Virus record (IMG/VR): IMGVR_UViG_3300029787_005266
Coordinates: 27,043 to 91,042 of that record
Reading direction: 5' to 3' (one strand)
Length of the DNA stretch: 64,000 nt
DNA from: a virus
Made by a program: the position numbers and the translations under genes. The notes beneath the pieces were generated by a model. It did no database searches. It was not told where the DNA came from and saw only the letters and a list, made by a program, of their open reading frames with translations. Of this stretch, positions 52,732-60,838 are shown in pieces. Numbering within the stretch: position 1 is the first letter of the stretch; each line of letters opens with the position of its first letter.

Positions 52732-54191
52732 TATACATCCTCGAATAAATTGTTAAATTGTGTTGTTGCGTTCACAGTTTTTTTGCCTGTTGCTCCTCTT
52801 GTTCCTATGATACTCATCCAATACTTTGAATACTCTTCTATTATAGCATCTGCTATACTTCTGTCATCCGTTGCAAAAATGGCTTCTACAATATCACGGA
52901 ACATTATTCGATCAAATGATTCATTGACCAACATGTCTGGTATAATGCCTTGATCGTACTGTCTGTTTGCTTCTTGTACTGCGTTGATATGCATCCAAAC
53001 ATTATGGCCCATCATGACTGCATATGAAAAAGAATCCCAAGATGTTTTGCCTTCTTTACCAATCTTGTTCAAGTCTCCTGGTCCATATATGCATATATCC
53101 TTTGCTTGTAACCCATCTGTAATAGGTGAATCTAAGAAACTTGAATGCTTGCCTTCTCTTATAAATGCCTGTGAAAATGGTGTTGTATCTGTGGATAACT
53201 TTTTGTCATCTATACTGGGAACCATTCTATACACCCATTTGGTTCTGTCTTCTGTTTCTAGTTCACAATAAATTTGTCCGTTTGCAGTGGCAAGGAAAGG
53301 AGATGCACAATCAAATGTTACCATAAAGTTTTCATTATGGTATTTGCGTACTGCTCTTTGTATGTCTGTTAGTAGTGTTGCCCATTCTAATTTTGACGTA
53401 CCAAGAAAATGCATAACATCATGTACACCCTTTTCCAGTAATCCATCAAAACGTAATGCAACCAATCTTTTCAACACTAGATGCACATCACACATATTTT
53501 GCCCACCCATTGACCAACCATTTAAATGATTGCCTGGATGTTGCTTAGGATCAGAATAATGTTTCATATGTTCATACCAAGCATCAGCATCAGCATGATT
53601 TTCACCTTGTAAAACATTCAGAAACTTACAAGCACCTGTTCTGTGCTTCATGAAGTACTCATTGTTTATATCTGTGGCCTTAAGTGCTTCTTCATAACTA
53701 CCTACACCTGATGCCTTTGCTCCTTCCGGAGAACGTGCTACCCAGGCAGGGATATCTAAGATCATTCCATAATCCATCATCTCGTCCATCCAGTTAAGCA
53801 CAAGTTCACGTTTCTTCTGTGCTTTAGGACATGAAGGATCTTTCCAATCACCTTCCCATTTACCTTTACCTATCTGGAATCCACCTGAGTCGCCTAACAC
53901 CCATGATGTTGATCTGTCACGTTTACGGAACATATCTTCTTTGGGAGAATCTTTTGAAAGATCCAAATCAGCATGACCTGCCGAATACAAACACCACTTG
54001 TATTGGAATTGGCCTTCATTGGGATTCAGATAATTCAAACTTTCAATACCGTGTTTGAAGTTTTTGGGGATACGTGAAGGATCGACGTAATCGGTATGCA
54101 TCTGTTTCCCAATGAAAGTAGCGTAAAACCCACTGGTAGCAGGGAGGAAATGAGCGAAATCCTTTTGCTCTTCAGTTAGGTTAATTCTCAT
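52731..54191 (-). CDS. dpdA: DpdA-like deazaguanine DNA transglycosylase
   Basis: 486 residues from the ATG at 54191, two bases after the gp45 stop. The tRNA-guanine transglycosylase pattern is present: GDSGGFQIGKG (Asp101), LDIPAW (Asp146), NVLQGE (Gln195), GWSMGG (around 225-230) and TFDCASPFLATANGQ (Asp294, nucleophile candidate). The CxCxxC zinc site of true TGTs is not seen, in line with the phage and genomic-island DpdA branch. DpdA exchanges guanine in DNA for preQ0 or a relative. It heads a coupled series that contains QueD- and FolE-type genes. Confidence 0.85.
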   Translation of the reverse strand: MRINLTEEQKDFAHFLPATSGFYATFIGKQMHTDYVDPSRIPKNFKHGIESLNYLNPNEGQFQYKWCLYSAGHADLDLSKDSPKEDMFRKRDRSTSWVLGDSGGFQIGKGKWEGDWKDPSCPKAQKKRELVLNWMDEMMDYGMILDIPAWVARSPEGAKASGVGSYEEALKATDINNEYFMKHRTGACKFLNVLQGENHADADAWYEHMKHYSDPKQHPGNHLNGWSMGGQNMCDVHLVLKRLVALRFDGLLEKGVHDVMHFLGTSKLEWATLLTDIQRAVRKYHNENFMVTFDCASPFLATANGQIYCELETEDRTKWVYRMVPSIDDKKLSTDTTPFSQAFIREGKHSSFLDSPITDGLQAKDICIYGPGDLNKIGKEGKTSWDSFSYAVMMGHNVWMHINAVQEANRQYDQGIIPDMLVNESFDRIMFRDIVEAIFATDDRSIADAIIEEYSKYWMSIIGTRGATGKKTVNATTQFNNLFEDV

Positions 54192-54192
54192 A

Positions 54193-54930
54193 TTACTTGC
54201 TTTGTGCAGGAAGTATGTATTGATATTTGCCAACGCCTGAATCAAGCACAATCTGTAATGCACCATCATCTGAAAAACTCATTTCGCAATCAGCAGTTTC
54301 TATCAATTTTAAAATTTGTGTAACTTGTGCAACAGGCCATGCCCATGATTTGGTTAACTCACCAGTCACGCCAGTTTCAAATACAAACTCACCAGCATGT
54401 GATGAAGCATCACCAAACTTAAATTTTAAGTTTCCATCTTCAGTTAGCACAGTAAACACATTCTCTTCTGAGTTTGCTTGTGCTTGAAAGTTTAATCTTT
54501 GTACTGCTGGCATAGTTGGCTTCATGGTTACATGCCAGTTTACTCCTCTAAACTTCACAGACTTTAATTTTTCATTAACAATCTCTGAATTCATAAATCT
54601 ATAATCATTTTTGAAATCTTTGTTTGCATTTTCAAAATGTAAACCTGTTGGCACTGTTTCGCCATTACGATCTTGTGTGTTCACAGTAATTTCTGCTTTG
54701 TCTTTGTATTCAGGACATTTTAATATAATGTCTAACTTGCCTAAGTTAGGCATTCCAAATGTGCCTTTCATTTCTGCAACAGGTTTGTTAAATTCTGCTT
54801 TCACAACAACTGATCTGTCTTCAGCCATTGCATCCATTTCTGTTTTTGCATCATCACCTACAATCTTGACAAGGTCAATAAACCCTAATGAATGTGTGTG
54901 CTTAACAATGTCTTGTAATATATCCTTCAT
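54193..54930 (-). CDS. 45: Sliding clamp (gp45)
   Basis: 245 residues, close to T4 gp45 (228). MKDILQDIVKHTHSLGFID, a long two-domain beta/alpha repeat and the end KYQYILPAQ match marine T4-like clamps. As a trimer it holds DNA polymerase on the template and, in T4, also activates late transcription at TATAAATA promoters. It has its own sigma70-type promoter and a TAGGAGAT ribosome site. DpdA follows two bases after its stop, linking replication with base exchange. Confidence 0.88.
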   Translation of the reverse strand: MKDILQDIVKHTHSLGFIDLVKIVGDDAKTEMDAMAEDRSVVVKAEFNKPVAEMKGTFGMPNLGKLDIILKCPEYKDKAEITVNTQDRNGETVPTGLHFENANKDFKNDYRFMNSEIVNEKLKSVKFRGVNWHVTMKPTMPAVQRLNFQAQANSEENVFTVLTEDGNLKFKFGDASSHAGEFVFETGVTGELTKSWAWPVAQVTQILKLIETADCEMSFSDDGALQIVLDSGVGKYQYILPAQSK

Positions 54931-54953
54931 ATGTGTATCTCCTATATAAAACT

Positions 54954-54982
54954 ATTATAAGAGTAATTAGATCAAAAGTCAA
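54954..54982 (-). promoter_or_regulatory. Sigma70-type early promoter of gp45
   Basis: Minus-strand TTGACT (54977-54982), a 17-base spacer and TATAAT (54954-54959). A conventional leader of about 20 bases with TAGGAGAT leads to the clamp ATG. Likely drives gp45, DpdA and the coupled deazaguanine genes. Confidence 0.78.
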
Positions 54983-54985
54983 ATA

Positions 54986-55813
54986 TTATTCACCAATCTT
55001 TTCCATTTTGGTTGGGCCTTTTTTGATGCTCTCTAGTGATCCAGGTTTTTGCATGGATAAAAATGAGTAATGGTCTTCTATGTGATAAAACTCACAATTC
55101 ATATCAAACTTTTTCGCCATCCTTTTTATTATAGTTTCTGTACAGTATGTGCGTTTTTTTGACACTACCGAGGTCCATTCTTGTTCTTGGTCGGCATCAC
55201 TGAAATGTATAAAAGCAGAACCACCTGGTTTTAACATCTGATTAAAAGATGATATCAAATTTCTCATCTGTTCTAAAGACAAATAAGGAAAATAATCAAG
55301 ACACACAATGTTTCCAATTTGTCCATATGGAACGTGCATGTCTGGAATGTCACCATGTATTTCTAATGGTTTATGTCTGTACTGTTGCGGGTTGGATTTT
55401 TCTCTTAGATTGTCACGCAGGTGCTGATCTATGTCATTCATTTTAAATTTATTCGAGAGCACATAAACCAAATGTGATTTTACACCTTGTTCTGTATAAA
55501 GCAGTGTAGTTGGACAAAGCCACGCCATTGGATATCGCCAATCACTTTGTCGCACTAACCATGTTTTAATAAATTGCTCTACGTTTTGATTGTGAGTGAT
55601 TTTTAGTGTTTCAAAAAACTTTTCATCGAATCCCATGGCAAGACTTTTACCCATATCATCATTAATCATTTGATATGCTTCGTCTGAACTTTGAATGTAA
55701 TTTTCAAGTGATTCAAGATCTTGATGCAACTCACTTTTGAACATGTCAAAGTTTTCATTACATGCTTCTTTAAGAATCTTTACTGCTTCCTTTATTTGAT
55801 ATCTTGATGCCAT
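54986..55813 (-). CDS. Class I methyltransferase-like protein between gp43 and gp45
   Basis: 275 residues. The C-terminal half has NIVCLDYFPYLSLEQMRNLI, then LKPGGSAFIHFSDADQ, the typical motif IV-to-VI region of class I methyltransferases. The usual SAM loop (GxGxG) is not recognisable; WLCPTTLLYTEQGVKSHLVY is at its place. The N-terminal ~90 residues are helical. No DPPY-type catalytic motif for base methylation. Coupled to gp43 (TAATG). It may be inactive or act on an unknown substrate. Confidence 0.55.
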   Translation of the reverse strand: MASRYQIKEAVKILKEACNENFDMFKSELHQDLESLENYIQSSDEAYQMINDDMGKSLAMGFDEKFFETLKITHNQNVEQFIKTWLVRQSDWRYPMAWLCPTTLLYTEQGVKSHLVYVLSNKFKMNDIDQHLRDNLREKSNPQQYRHKPLEIHGDIPDMHVPYGQIGNIVCLDYFPYLSLEQMRNLISSFNQMLKPGGSAFIHFSDADQEQEWTSVVSKKRTYCTETIIKRMAKKFDMNCEFYHIEDHYSFLSMQKPGSLESIKKGPTKMEKIGE

Positions 55814-58446
55814 TACCCAAATAATTTATCAAATGTATTATCGGCTTCTGAATTTCCTAGGTCCCAATCCAGAACACCTATCAAATTATCTAATTTTTTG
55901 TTGATCAAAGTTGCCTCCATTTCATCATCTGCAAATGGCATTTCTTTAAACCATTCTGGAATACGCAATTCATCTGTTGGATATGCAATAGATGTATATC
56001 CCATAGGATTGTCCTTAAGTTTGCATACGATACATTTTTGTCCATCTATGATCTCCATGGAATATCTGTCATTGTAAACCTTTTTGAGTGTGTTCCAATT
56101 GATGGCCGCTCGTACATGACCAGGCATGTTTATTTTGCCTTTACGTTTTTCACGTGAATGATACTCAGTAAGTTTGTTAACACGTCTTGGCGATCCTTTT
56201 TCCCATCCTGGCATCTTTTTAAATTCTAATCTAAAGTCTGCAATGAACTCCATTATCTCTTGTTCTTCTTTTCCTGTAAGCACTTTGTCCAACACATCTG
56301 ACAGGAAGTTTTGTATGTAACTAGGAGTATCTGAACGTTTAAGATCTAGTCCCATTGCTTTTATTTTGTCTATTTTGTTTCCTTCAAGATCATATATCTT
56401 AATAGCATATCTTTTCTTTGTGATGAATAATCCTTTTGACCCAACAACTTCTCTACCTGCTTTTATTAATTTACCATATGTAGATGGACAGTTGAATGCA
56501 TCTTGCATATATTTTGTAAATGATTTGTTTACTTCTTCTGCAACAGAGTCATACAGTTGCGTTACCGATTCTTCTGACCAAGGGATATTGCCTGCATCTA
56601 TTTCTTCTTTCAAAGGAGCATAAGCACTGAAATACACAGAGTCTGTGTCACCATATATCACAGATGGCCCTACATAATCATATGTGCCACAAATGATTTC
56701 ATTAGTCTTTGCCGCCATGTGTTTTGTAATGCATCTGCCAGTCAATGTTGTAGATTGTCCAATTCTTATATCAAAGAATCTACAACCTGGATTTAGTAAT
56801 GCACCATATAGAGAATTCAAATTAATTTTTTTAACCAACTGTCGCTTATCCCAAAATTCTTGTTCTACTTTGTTGCCGGCATCAATTGCCTGTTGCAGTT
56901 TGCCTTGCATTTCTTTTCTTTCTGCATACCAACGTTCTAACAAGCCTGGGATTACTCCTGCAAATTCATGTGTAAAAATTGTGCCATTTGCACTCAAGAA
57001 CCAAGGTTTCCCTTGATCATAAATCAAATCATACACTTCTGCCGCACTCAGTATGTTTGACTCTCCATTCTCCCAATCAATTGTGATGCTTTGTGCTCTG
57101 TCTTTAAGCATCACGGCACTGTACTCTAGTGTGCCAAATTGGCCTTCCCATGCACCTGCAAAACTGACTTTTTGTGCCATCTTACCATCTATAAAGTCTT
57201 CAGTCAAATCTTGCCGCAGTTGTCCAACAATAGTTTCATTGCCCATGTTAAGTGATCTAATCACACTTGGATACAGTGAATTAATGTCAATGGATCCAAT
57301 CCAGTCATGCAATCCTTTTTTTGGATATGCCACATAGGCACCTGCCGCAGGGTCTGATCCTGGTTCACGCCTTACTCTGTCAGGAACAACCATGCCACGT
57401 CTATGTGCTTCATTAATAATGCCTTGCTCAGTCACTGCCACAGCACCCATTGTAGTTTGAATTAATACTGTGTTTTGGTGTGCTAGTTCGTTTGAGAGAT
57501 CAATAAATTTAAGTTTTGCATCAAGTCTGCCTAGCAGTGCTGTATCTTGTCTGTTATACTCAATAAATTTTACAAAGTCTTCATTGTATAATTGATCAAG
57601 TGTACCTTCATAAGGTGTCTTTTGCTCACCAAGTTCATGTTTAGATATAAAGTCTAATGCGTATGAATGTCTTTCTTCGTATGTGTATTTTCTATACAGT
57701 TGCATATAGTCTAAATGCACTCGGCCTATTATGTCATATGTGACCTCTTCGTTGCCAAAACGTTCAAATGTTCGTTTGCGTGGAAACGTATTCCACAAAC
57801 ACAAACGCCTTGTGTCGTCTTTGCTCAACACTTTGGCAATTCTATGCACAGTGTATGGAATATCAAATCCTTCTGAGTTCCAACCTGATATTACATCAGC
57901 ATCTTCTATGATTGTGATAAACTTGTCCAACATGTCTGCTTCATCTGGACACAACATTGTATTTTCAAATTGTTGTTCTACAATTTCTGGATTAGGAAAG
58001 TTTTTTGGTGGAACAGCAAGTGTAATCAATTGATCCATCCAGTCCAAATACACAGTGACAGAAATGATAGGAGACCATGCATCTGCTGGTTTGGCATATC
58101 CTTTAGCTGGATCAAAGTCTACCTCAATATCAAAAAAGGCACACTGTAATTTTGGAGTCTCTTTGCCCAGATAGTTTTCTTCCAAGCACCTAAAGATTGG
58201 ATTTACATCTGACTCATACATTTTTTTGTCTTTGTGAAAAGCACATTCACGTTTAAATTCTTTGCCCTGTTTGGTTGCTATTCTACTGACTGGATTACCA
58301 TATATGCTTTTGTATTTGCCTTTGGGATCATCATAGTATGCCACATAACGAGCAGGATATTCTGTGAAATATCTCTTGCCTTCTCTGCGTTCTACCACAG
58401 ATATCTTGTCTGCTTCTCTATCGAATAATGCGTCTACGTAACTCAT
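55813..58446 (-). CDS. 43: DNA polymerase, family B (gp43)
   Basis: 877 residues, as in T4 (898). Exonuclease site: AFFDIEVDF (Asp106, Glu108), SGWNSEGFDIPY and YNRQDTALL. Polymerase site: SIDINSLYPSVIRSLN (Asp387), KKINLNSLYGAL near 539-550 and YGDTDSVYF (598-606). No intein or split. The thumb region is complete to the C-terminal clamp-binding tail. The upstream message includes the DsbA-like, pseudoazurin and small membrane genes, all overlapping or close. Confidence 0.96.
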   Translation of the reverse strand: MSYVDALFDREADKISVVERREGKRYFTEYPARYVAYYDDPKGKYKSIYGNPVSRIATKQGKEFKRECAFHKDKKMYESDVNPIFRCLEENYLGKETPKLQCAFFDIEVDFDPAKGYAKPADAWSPIISVTVYLDWMDQLITLAVPPKNFPNPEIVEQQFENTMLCPDEADMLDKFITIIEDADVISGWNSEGFDIPYTVHRIAKVLSKDDTRRLCLWNTFPRKRTFERFGNEEVTYDIIGRVHLDYMQLYRKYTYEERHSYALDFISKHELGEQKTPYEGTLDQLYNEDFVKFIEYNRQDTALLGRLDAKLKFIDLSNELAHQNTVLIQTTMGAVAVTEQGIINEAHRRGMVVPDRVRREPGSDPAAGAYVAYPKKGLHDWIGSIDINSLYPSVIRSLNMGNETIVGQLRQDLTEDFIDGKMAQKVSFAGAWEGQFGTLEYSAVMLKDRAQSITIDWENGESNILSAAEVYDLIYDQGKPWFLSANGTIFTHEFAGVIPGLLERWYAERKEMQGKLQQAIDAGNKVEQEFWDKRQLVKKINLNSLYGALLNPGCRFFDIRIGQSTTLTGRCITKHMAAKTNEIICGTYDYVGPSVIYGDTDSVYFSAYAPLKEEIDAGNIPWSEESVTQLYDSVAEEVNKSFTKYMQDAFNCPSTYGKLIKAGREVVGSKGLFITKKRYAIKIYDLEGNKIDKIKAMGLDLKRSDTPSYIQNFLSDVLDKVLTGKEEQEIMEFIADFRLEFKKMPGWEKGSPRRVNKLTEYHSREKRKGKINMPGHVRAAINWNTLKKVYNDRYSMEIIDGQKCIVCKLKDNPMGYTSIAYPTDELRIPEWFKEMPFADDEMEATLINKKLDNLIGVLDWDLGNSEADNTFDKLFG

Positions 58447-58667
58447 GTAATATAGTTTAACACAATCCCGCCTGTGCCTACAAGGAATAATACAGCATTG
58501 GTTACAATCAAAGACGGTTCACGCCACATACAAGAAACAGCCAGCCATATGAGACCTCCTAGTGCTAGTATGATAGCTCCTAGGGGGTAGATGCCAAATG
58601 CATTAACGCCTGTACCCACAATTAAAATTGCGGTGGCTAGCCATTTCAGTAATGTGTCTAGTTTCAT
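58443..58667 (-). CDS. Small membrane protein upstream of gp43
   Basis: 74 residues with two or three hydrophobic segments (LATAILIVGTGVNAFGIYPL, then AIILALGGLIWLAVSCMW, then TNAVLFLVGTGGIVLNY). ATGA overlaps couple it to the pseudoazurin gene before it and to gp43 after it. Similar small membrane proteins are common in marine T4-like phages, as far as I recall. It may sit beside the pseudoazurin at the host inner membrane; no function is known. Confidence 0.65.
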   Translation of the reverse strand: MKLDTLLKWLATAILIVGTGVNAFGIYPLGAIILALGGLIWLAVSCMWREPSLIVTNAVLFLVGTGGIVLNYIT

Positions 58668-59083
58668 ATAGAATCAAGTAACTCTGCTAATTTCTTCTTT
58701 GATTTTCCAACTGCTTTTTGTGTTGCAATTTGTTCTTTGTTAGAGATATCATTGCCGACTACAACCAACCCGATCATGCCCATGGACTTATGTGGTGTAC
58801 AAACATAATAGTATATGCCTGGAGTTTCAAATGTGTGCGAAAACTCTTTGTTCATTTTGCTTTTCTTTGGCAGTGTTGCTCCTTCTGGGCCGGCAACAAA
58901 TTCAACATTGTGTCCTTTGGAGGTTGGTAACCAAGTTATTGTATGCTCAACATCGATGTTTACAACGTCTTCTGAGTAAACCATTTTGGCTCCGTCATCG
59001 CGTTTGTTTAACATGTCGATAGTGTGTTCTGCATATGCAGGTGTTACAAATAAAAAAACTAATAGTGTAATAATGTATTTCAT
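58664..59083 (-). CDS. Pseudoazurin-type blue copper protein with signal peptide
   Basis: 139 residues. A signal peptide (MKYIITLLVFLFVTPAYA) is cut after Ala18. Copper ligands have canonical pseudoazurin spacing: His58 in GHNVEF (His40 of the mature protein) and Cys95, His98, Met103 in VCTPHKSMGM. These type I copper proteins carry electrons in the periplasm, for example to nitrite or nitrous-oxide reductases or cytochrome oxidases. AAGGAG five bases before the ATG gives strong expression, and the gene lies in the early gp43 message. The C-terminal helix is Lys-rich. It presumably keeps or redirects host respiration. Confidence 0.88.
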   Translation of the reverse strand: MKYIITLLVFLFVTPAYAEHTIDMLNKRDDGAKMVYSEDVVNIDVEHTITWLPTSKGHNVEFVAGPEGATLPKKSKMNKEFSHTFETPGIYYYVCTPHKSMGMIGLVVVGNDISNKEQIATQKAVGKSKKKLAELLDSI

Positions 59084-59092
59084 GTATGCTCC

Positions 59093-59344
59093 TTATCTTG
59101 CTATGTCTAATAATACTTCTAAGTCTTCAAAATCTTCTCGTTCAGCGGCCGCACTGTCTTTGAATCTCACATTTATTGCTTTCATCAGCACTGCTGGTTT
59201 TATGTTAAGTTCAAGTGCTACTGCTTTAACTGTGTCACGCAAGCCTTCATTTAAATCTTGTACTTCTTGTTTTACATTTGTGCCTTGTTGAATGATCTGT
59301 TTAATCTTGGCTTGATCATCAGAACTAAAGTTTGCTATTGCCAT
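59093..59344 (-). CDS. dsbA: DsbA-like double-stranded DNA binding protein
   Basis: 83 residues, all helical. The C-terminal part NIKPAVLMKAINVRFKDSAA followed by EREDFEDLEVLLDI resembles T4 DsbA (KMFNRLLALYHKDN, then EAETEEVVELYD), a small dsDNA-binding protein that supports late transcription. AAAGGAG six bases before the ATG and a good promoter mean strong early expression. It is the first gene of the message that continues into pseudoazurin and gp43. The identification rests on size, pattern and position. Confidence 0.65.
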   Translation of the reverse strand: MAIANFSSDDQAKIKQIIQQGTNVKQEVQDLNEGLRDTVKAVALELNIKPAVLMKAINVRFKDSAAAEREDFEDLEVLLDIAR

Positions 59345-59366
59345 AATTGTCTCCTTTGAAAAAATT

Positions 59367-59395
59367 ATTATACAACGTAATAATGAATTTGTCTA
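59367..59395 (-). promoter_or_regulatory. Sigma70-type early promoter of the gp43 operon
   Basis: Minus-strand TAGACA (59390-59395), a 17-base spacer and TATAAT (59367-59372), then a leader of 22 bases with AAAGGAG before the DsbA-like ATG. No other promoter is seen before gp43, so pseudoazurin and polymerase share it. Confidence 0.75.
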
Positions 59396-59536
59396 TTGAT
59401 TTCTAGTTTGTTTTTTCATTCCAGCACTGAAATATCTCACAGAGCCTTCTTTGTTTTTCTTAAGACCACGACTGCCTGGAGACTGTGGTTTTTCAATCTG
59501 TTTAGATACTGCTACAAATTCTTTAATCTTCACCAT
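59393..59536 (-). CDS. Very small basic protein
   Basis: 47 residues from the ATG at 59536, which overlaps the previous gene's end by fourteen bases. The peptide is strongly basic with Gly/Pro/Ser (KPQSPGSRGLKKNKEGSVRY). No family recognised. A longer reading frame upstream would lie wholly inside the previous gene, so the internal start is preferred. Could bind nucleic acid. Confidence 0.45.
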   Translation of the reverse strand: MVKIKEFVAVSKQIEKPQSPGSRGLKKNKEGSVRYFSAGMKKQTRNQ

Positions 59537-60227
59537 ACATCGCGTCCGAGTTGTCTTTGTCATATTTAGTGAATCTACTACCATCCTTGTATGTGGCACC
59601 TTTTGATCCAAACTCGGTCATGTAGTCATCGGAAGTGCCGCCAGTCCTTTTGTTTTCAACGGTGTACACTGTTTGATCAATTTTGTATCCTGGGTTGCGT
59701 GTGAGTCTGTCTGTGATGTATGCATCATCAGTCCACACAATTCTGTTGTTTGGATAAATGAAAAAGTTTCCATCATCCATTTTAAATGTGTGTCCGCACT
59801 TGTGTTCAGGATCTTCTGCAAAATTGCAGTCTGTGTTGCCAGCATGATTTTCCCAAGACCAATCTAGTGTGAACATGTATTCACCCCAATGTCTGCCACC
59901 ATGCAAATCAATCAATTCTGCTCTGCGTCTTGCCAATCTGTGTCGCACATTTACATCAATGTAAGGGGAAAAACAATTCCAATACTGATGCATTTCTATA
60001 GGATGTATAGGAGCATCTTCTTTCCAACAGAATGCCATGATAGGTCTGCGTGTCCAGTTTACTCCATTTTCCATCAATGCTTCAAACAATGGAACTTTGT
60101 GTTCCATGGATGCAACTGAATGAACTTCTGCCACAGAAAAATCGCCGTGACCTTTTTGATGATCGTACATGTACTCATCTCTTATTAAACATGTGAAGGG
60201 TGGTAGGTTATGATTCAAGTATGCCAT
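59523..60227 (-). CDS. Conserved T4-like marine phage protein, unknown role
   Basis: 234 residues. The start MAYLNHNLPPFTCLIRDEYM, with YDHQKGHGDF, is a segment I associate with conserved genes of marine T4-like phages. The middle, HWGEYMFTLDWSWENHAGNT, is aromatic and the end polar (GSKGATYKDGSRFTKYDKDN). Cysteines and histidines at CNFAEDPEHKCGH could bind a metal. No known reaction. No clear promoter box upstream. Confidence 0.6.
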   Translation of the reverse strand: MAYLNHNLPPFTCLIRDEYMYDHQKGHGDFSVAEVHSVASMEHKVPLFEALMENGVNWTRRPIMAFCWKEDAPIHPIEMHQYWNCFSPYIDVNVRHRLARRRAELIDLHGGRHWGEYMFTLDWSWENHAGNTDCNFAEDPEHKCGHTFKMDDGNFFIYPNNRIVWTDDAYITDRLTRNPGYKIDQTVYTVENKRTGGTSDDYMTEFGSKGATYKDGSRFTKYDKDNSDAMYGED

Positions 60228-60245
60228 GGATACTACTATATATCA

Positions 60246-60656
60246 CTACTTCTTTTTGGTGGCTACGTTTTTTGCTTTTCCGCGTCGGTTTTTGTTTGGG
60301 TCTTCTCTACGTTTTCTGCTGGCCGCAGATTTTCTACCTTTTTTACCTAGAGCCTGTGCTTTCGATCTTGGTAGACATTTAGGTTTGCCTTCTTTGCTTG
60401 AACCTCTAGCACAATCTCCTCTAATTTTTCCATCAGGACCAAATCTTACCCACTTGTCTTTGAACCATTTTTTAAGTCCAGAATGATTTGATTCATCGAG
60501 ATCACCAAATGTAAGTTCTTCACAGTTGATGCAATAATCAATTTGATCTAGATCTTCTTTCTTGACACAGTTGGGAACACGTTTGCCGAACATAGTTTTC
60601 ATGCCCTTCTTTTGGTATCCGTCCCAACACTTTTCTGAAATTTCTACTGCTCTCAT
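60246..60656 (-). CDS. Basic Cys-containing phage protein (DUF6321-like)
   Basis: 136 residues. The segment WVRFGPDGKIRGDCARGSSK followed by GKPKCLPRSKAQALGKKGR and a Lys/Arg tail is a recurring cassette of marine phage proteins, which I tentatively place in DUF6321. Four N-terminal cysteines (CWDGYQKKG, NCVKKEDL, DYCINCEE) may form a zinc knuckle. It probably binds nucleic acid or packs inside the head. The start overlaps the stop of the next gene upstream (TAATG). Confidence 0.6.
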   Translation of the reverse strand: MRAVEISEKCWDGYQKKGMKTMFGKRVPNCVKKEDLDQIDYCINCEELTFGDLDESNHSGLKKWFKDKWVRFGPDGKIRGDCARGSSKEGKPKCLPRSKAQALGKKGRKSAASRKRREDPNKNRRGKAKNVATKKK

Positions 60657-60838
60657 TACTTGCTCTTGTTACCCCAGTTGGCCGCACCTTTTTTACGACA
60701 CTGAACTAGAGCACCAGAGGCATAGGCTGAAGGCCAAACTTTATATCTTGATTTTACTTTATGATAGCAGGCATCTTTCTTTTCTGCTAATTTTTCGAAT
60801 TCTTCTTCTGTAATTGCTATGTCGTTAAACTTTACCAT
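60656..60838 (-). CDS. Small basic phage protein (DUF5872-like)
   Basis: 60 residues from the ATG at 60838, nine bases after GGAG; an earlier ATG in frame would lie further within the previous gene. CYHKVKSRYKVWPSAYASGA, then LVQCRKKGAANWGNK, is a short Cys/Lys/Trp cassette known from many phages, probably DUF5872. It shares its style with the basic tail cassettes of the two flanking proteins. Role unknown, perhaps DNA-associated in the capsid. Confidence 0.65.
   Translation of the reverse strand: MVKFNDIAITEEEFEKLAEKKDACYHKVKSRYKVWPSAYASGALVQCRKKGAANWGNKSK

Noticed and set aside
54986-55813. DNA methyltransferase of a restriction-modification system
   Set aside because: No DPPY/NPPY or PC motif, no target-recognition region and no restriction gene near it.
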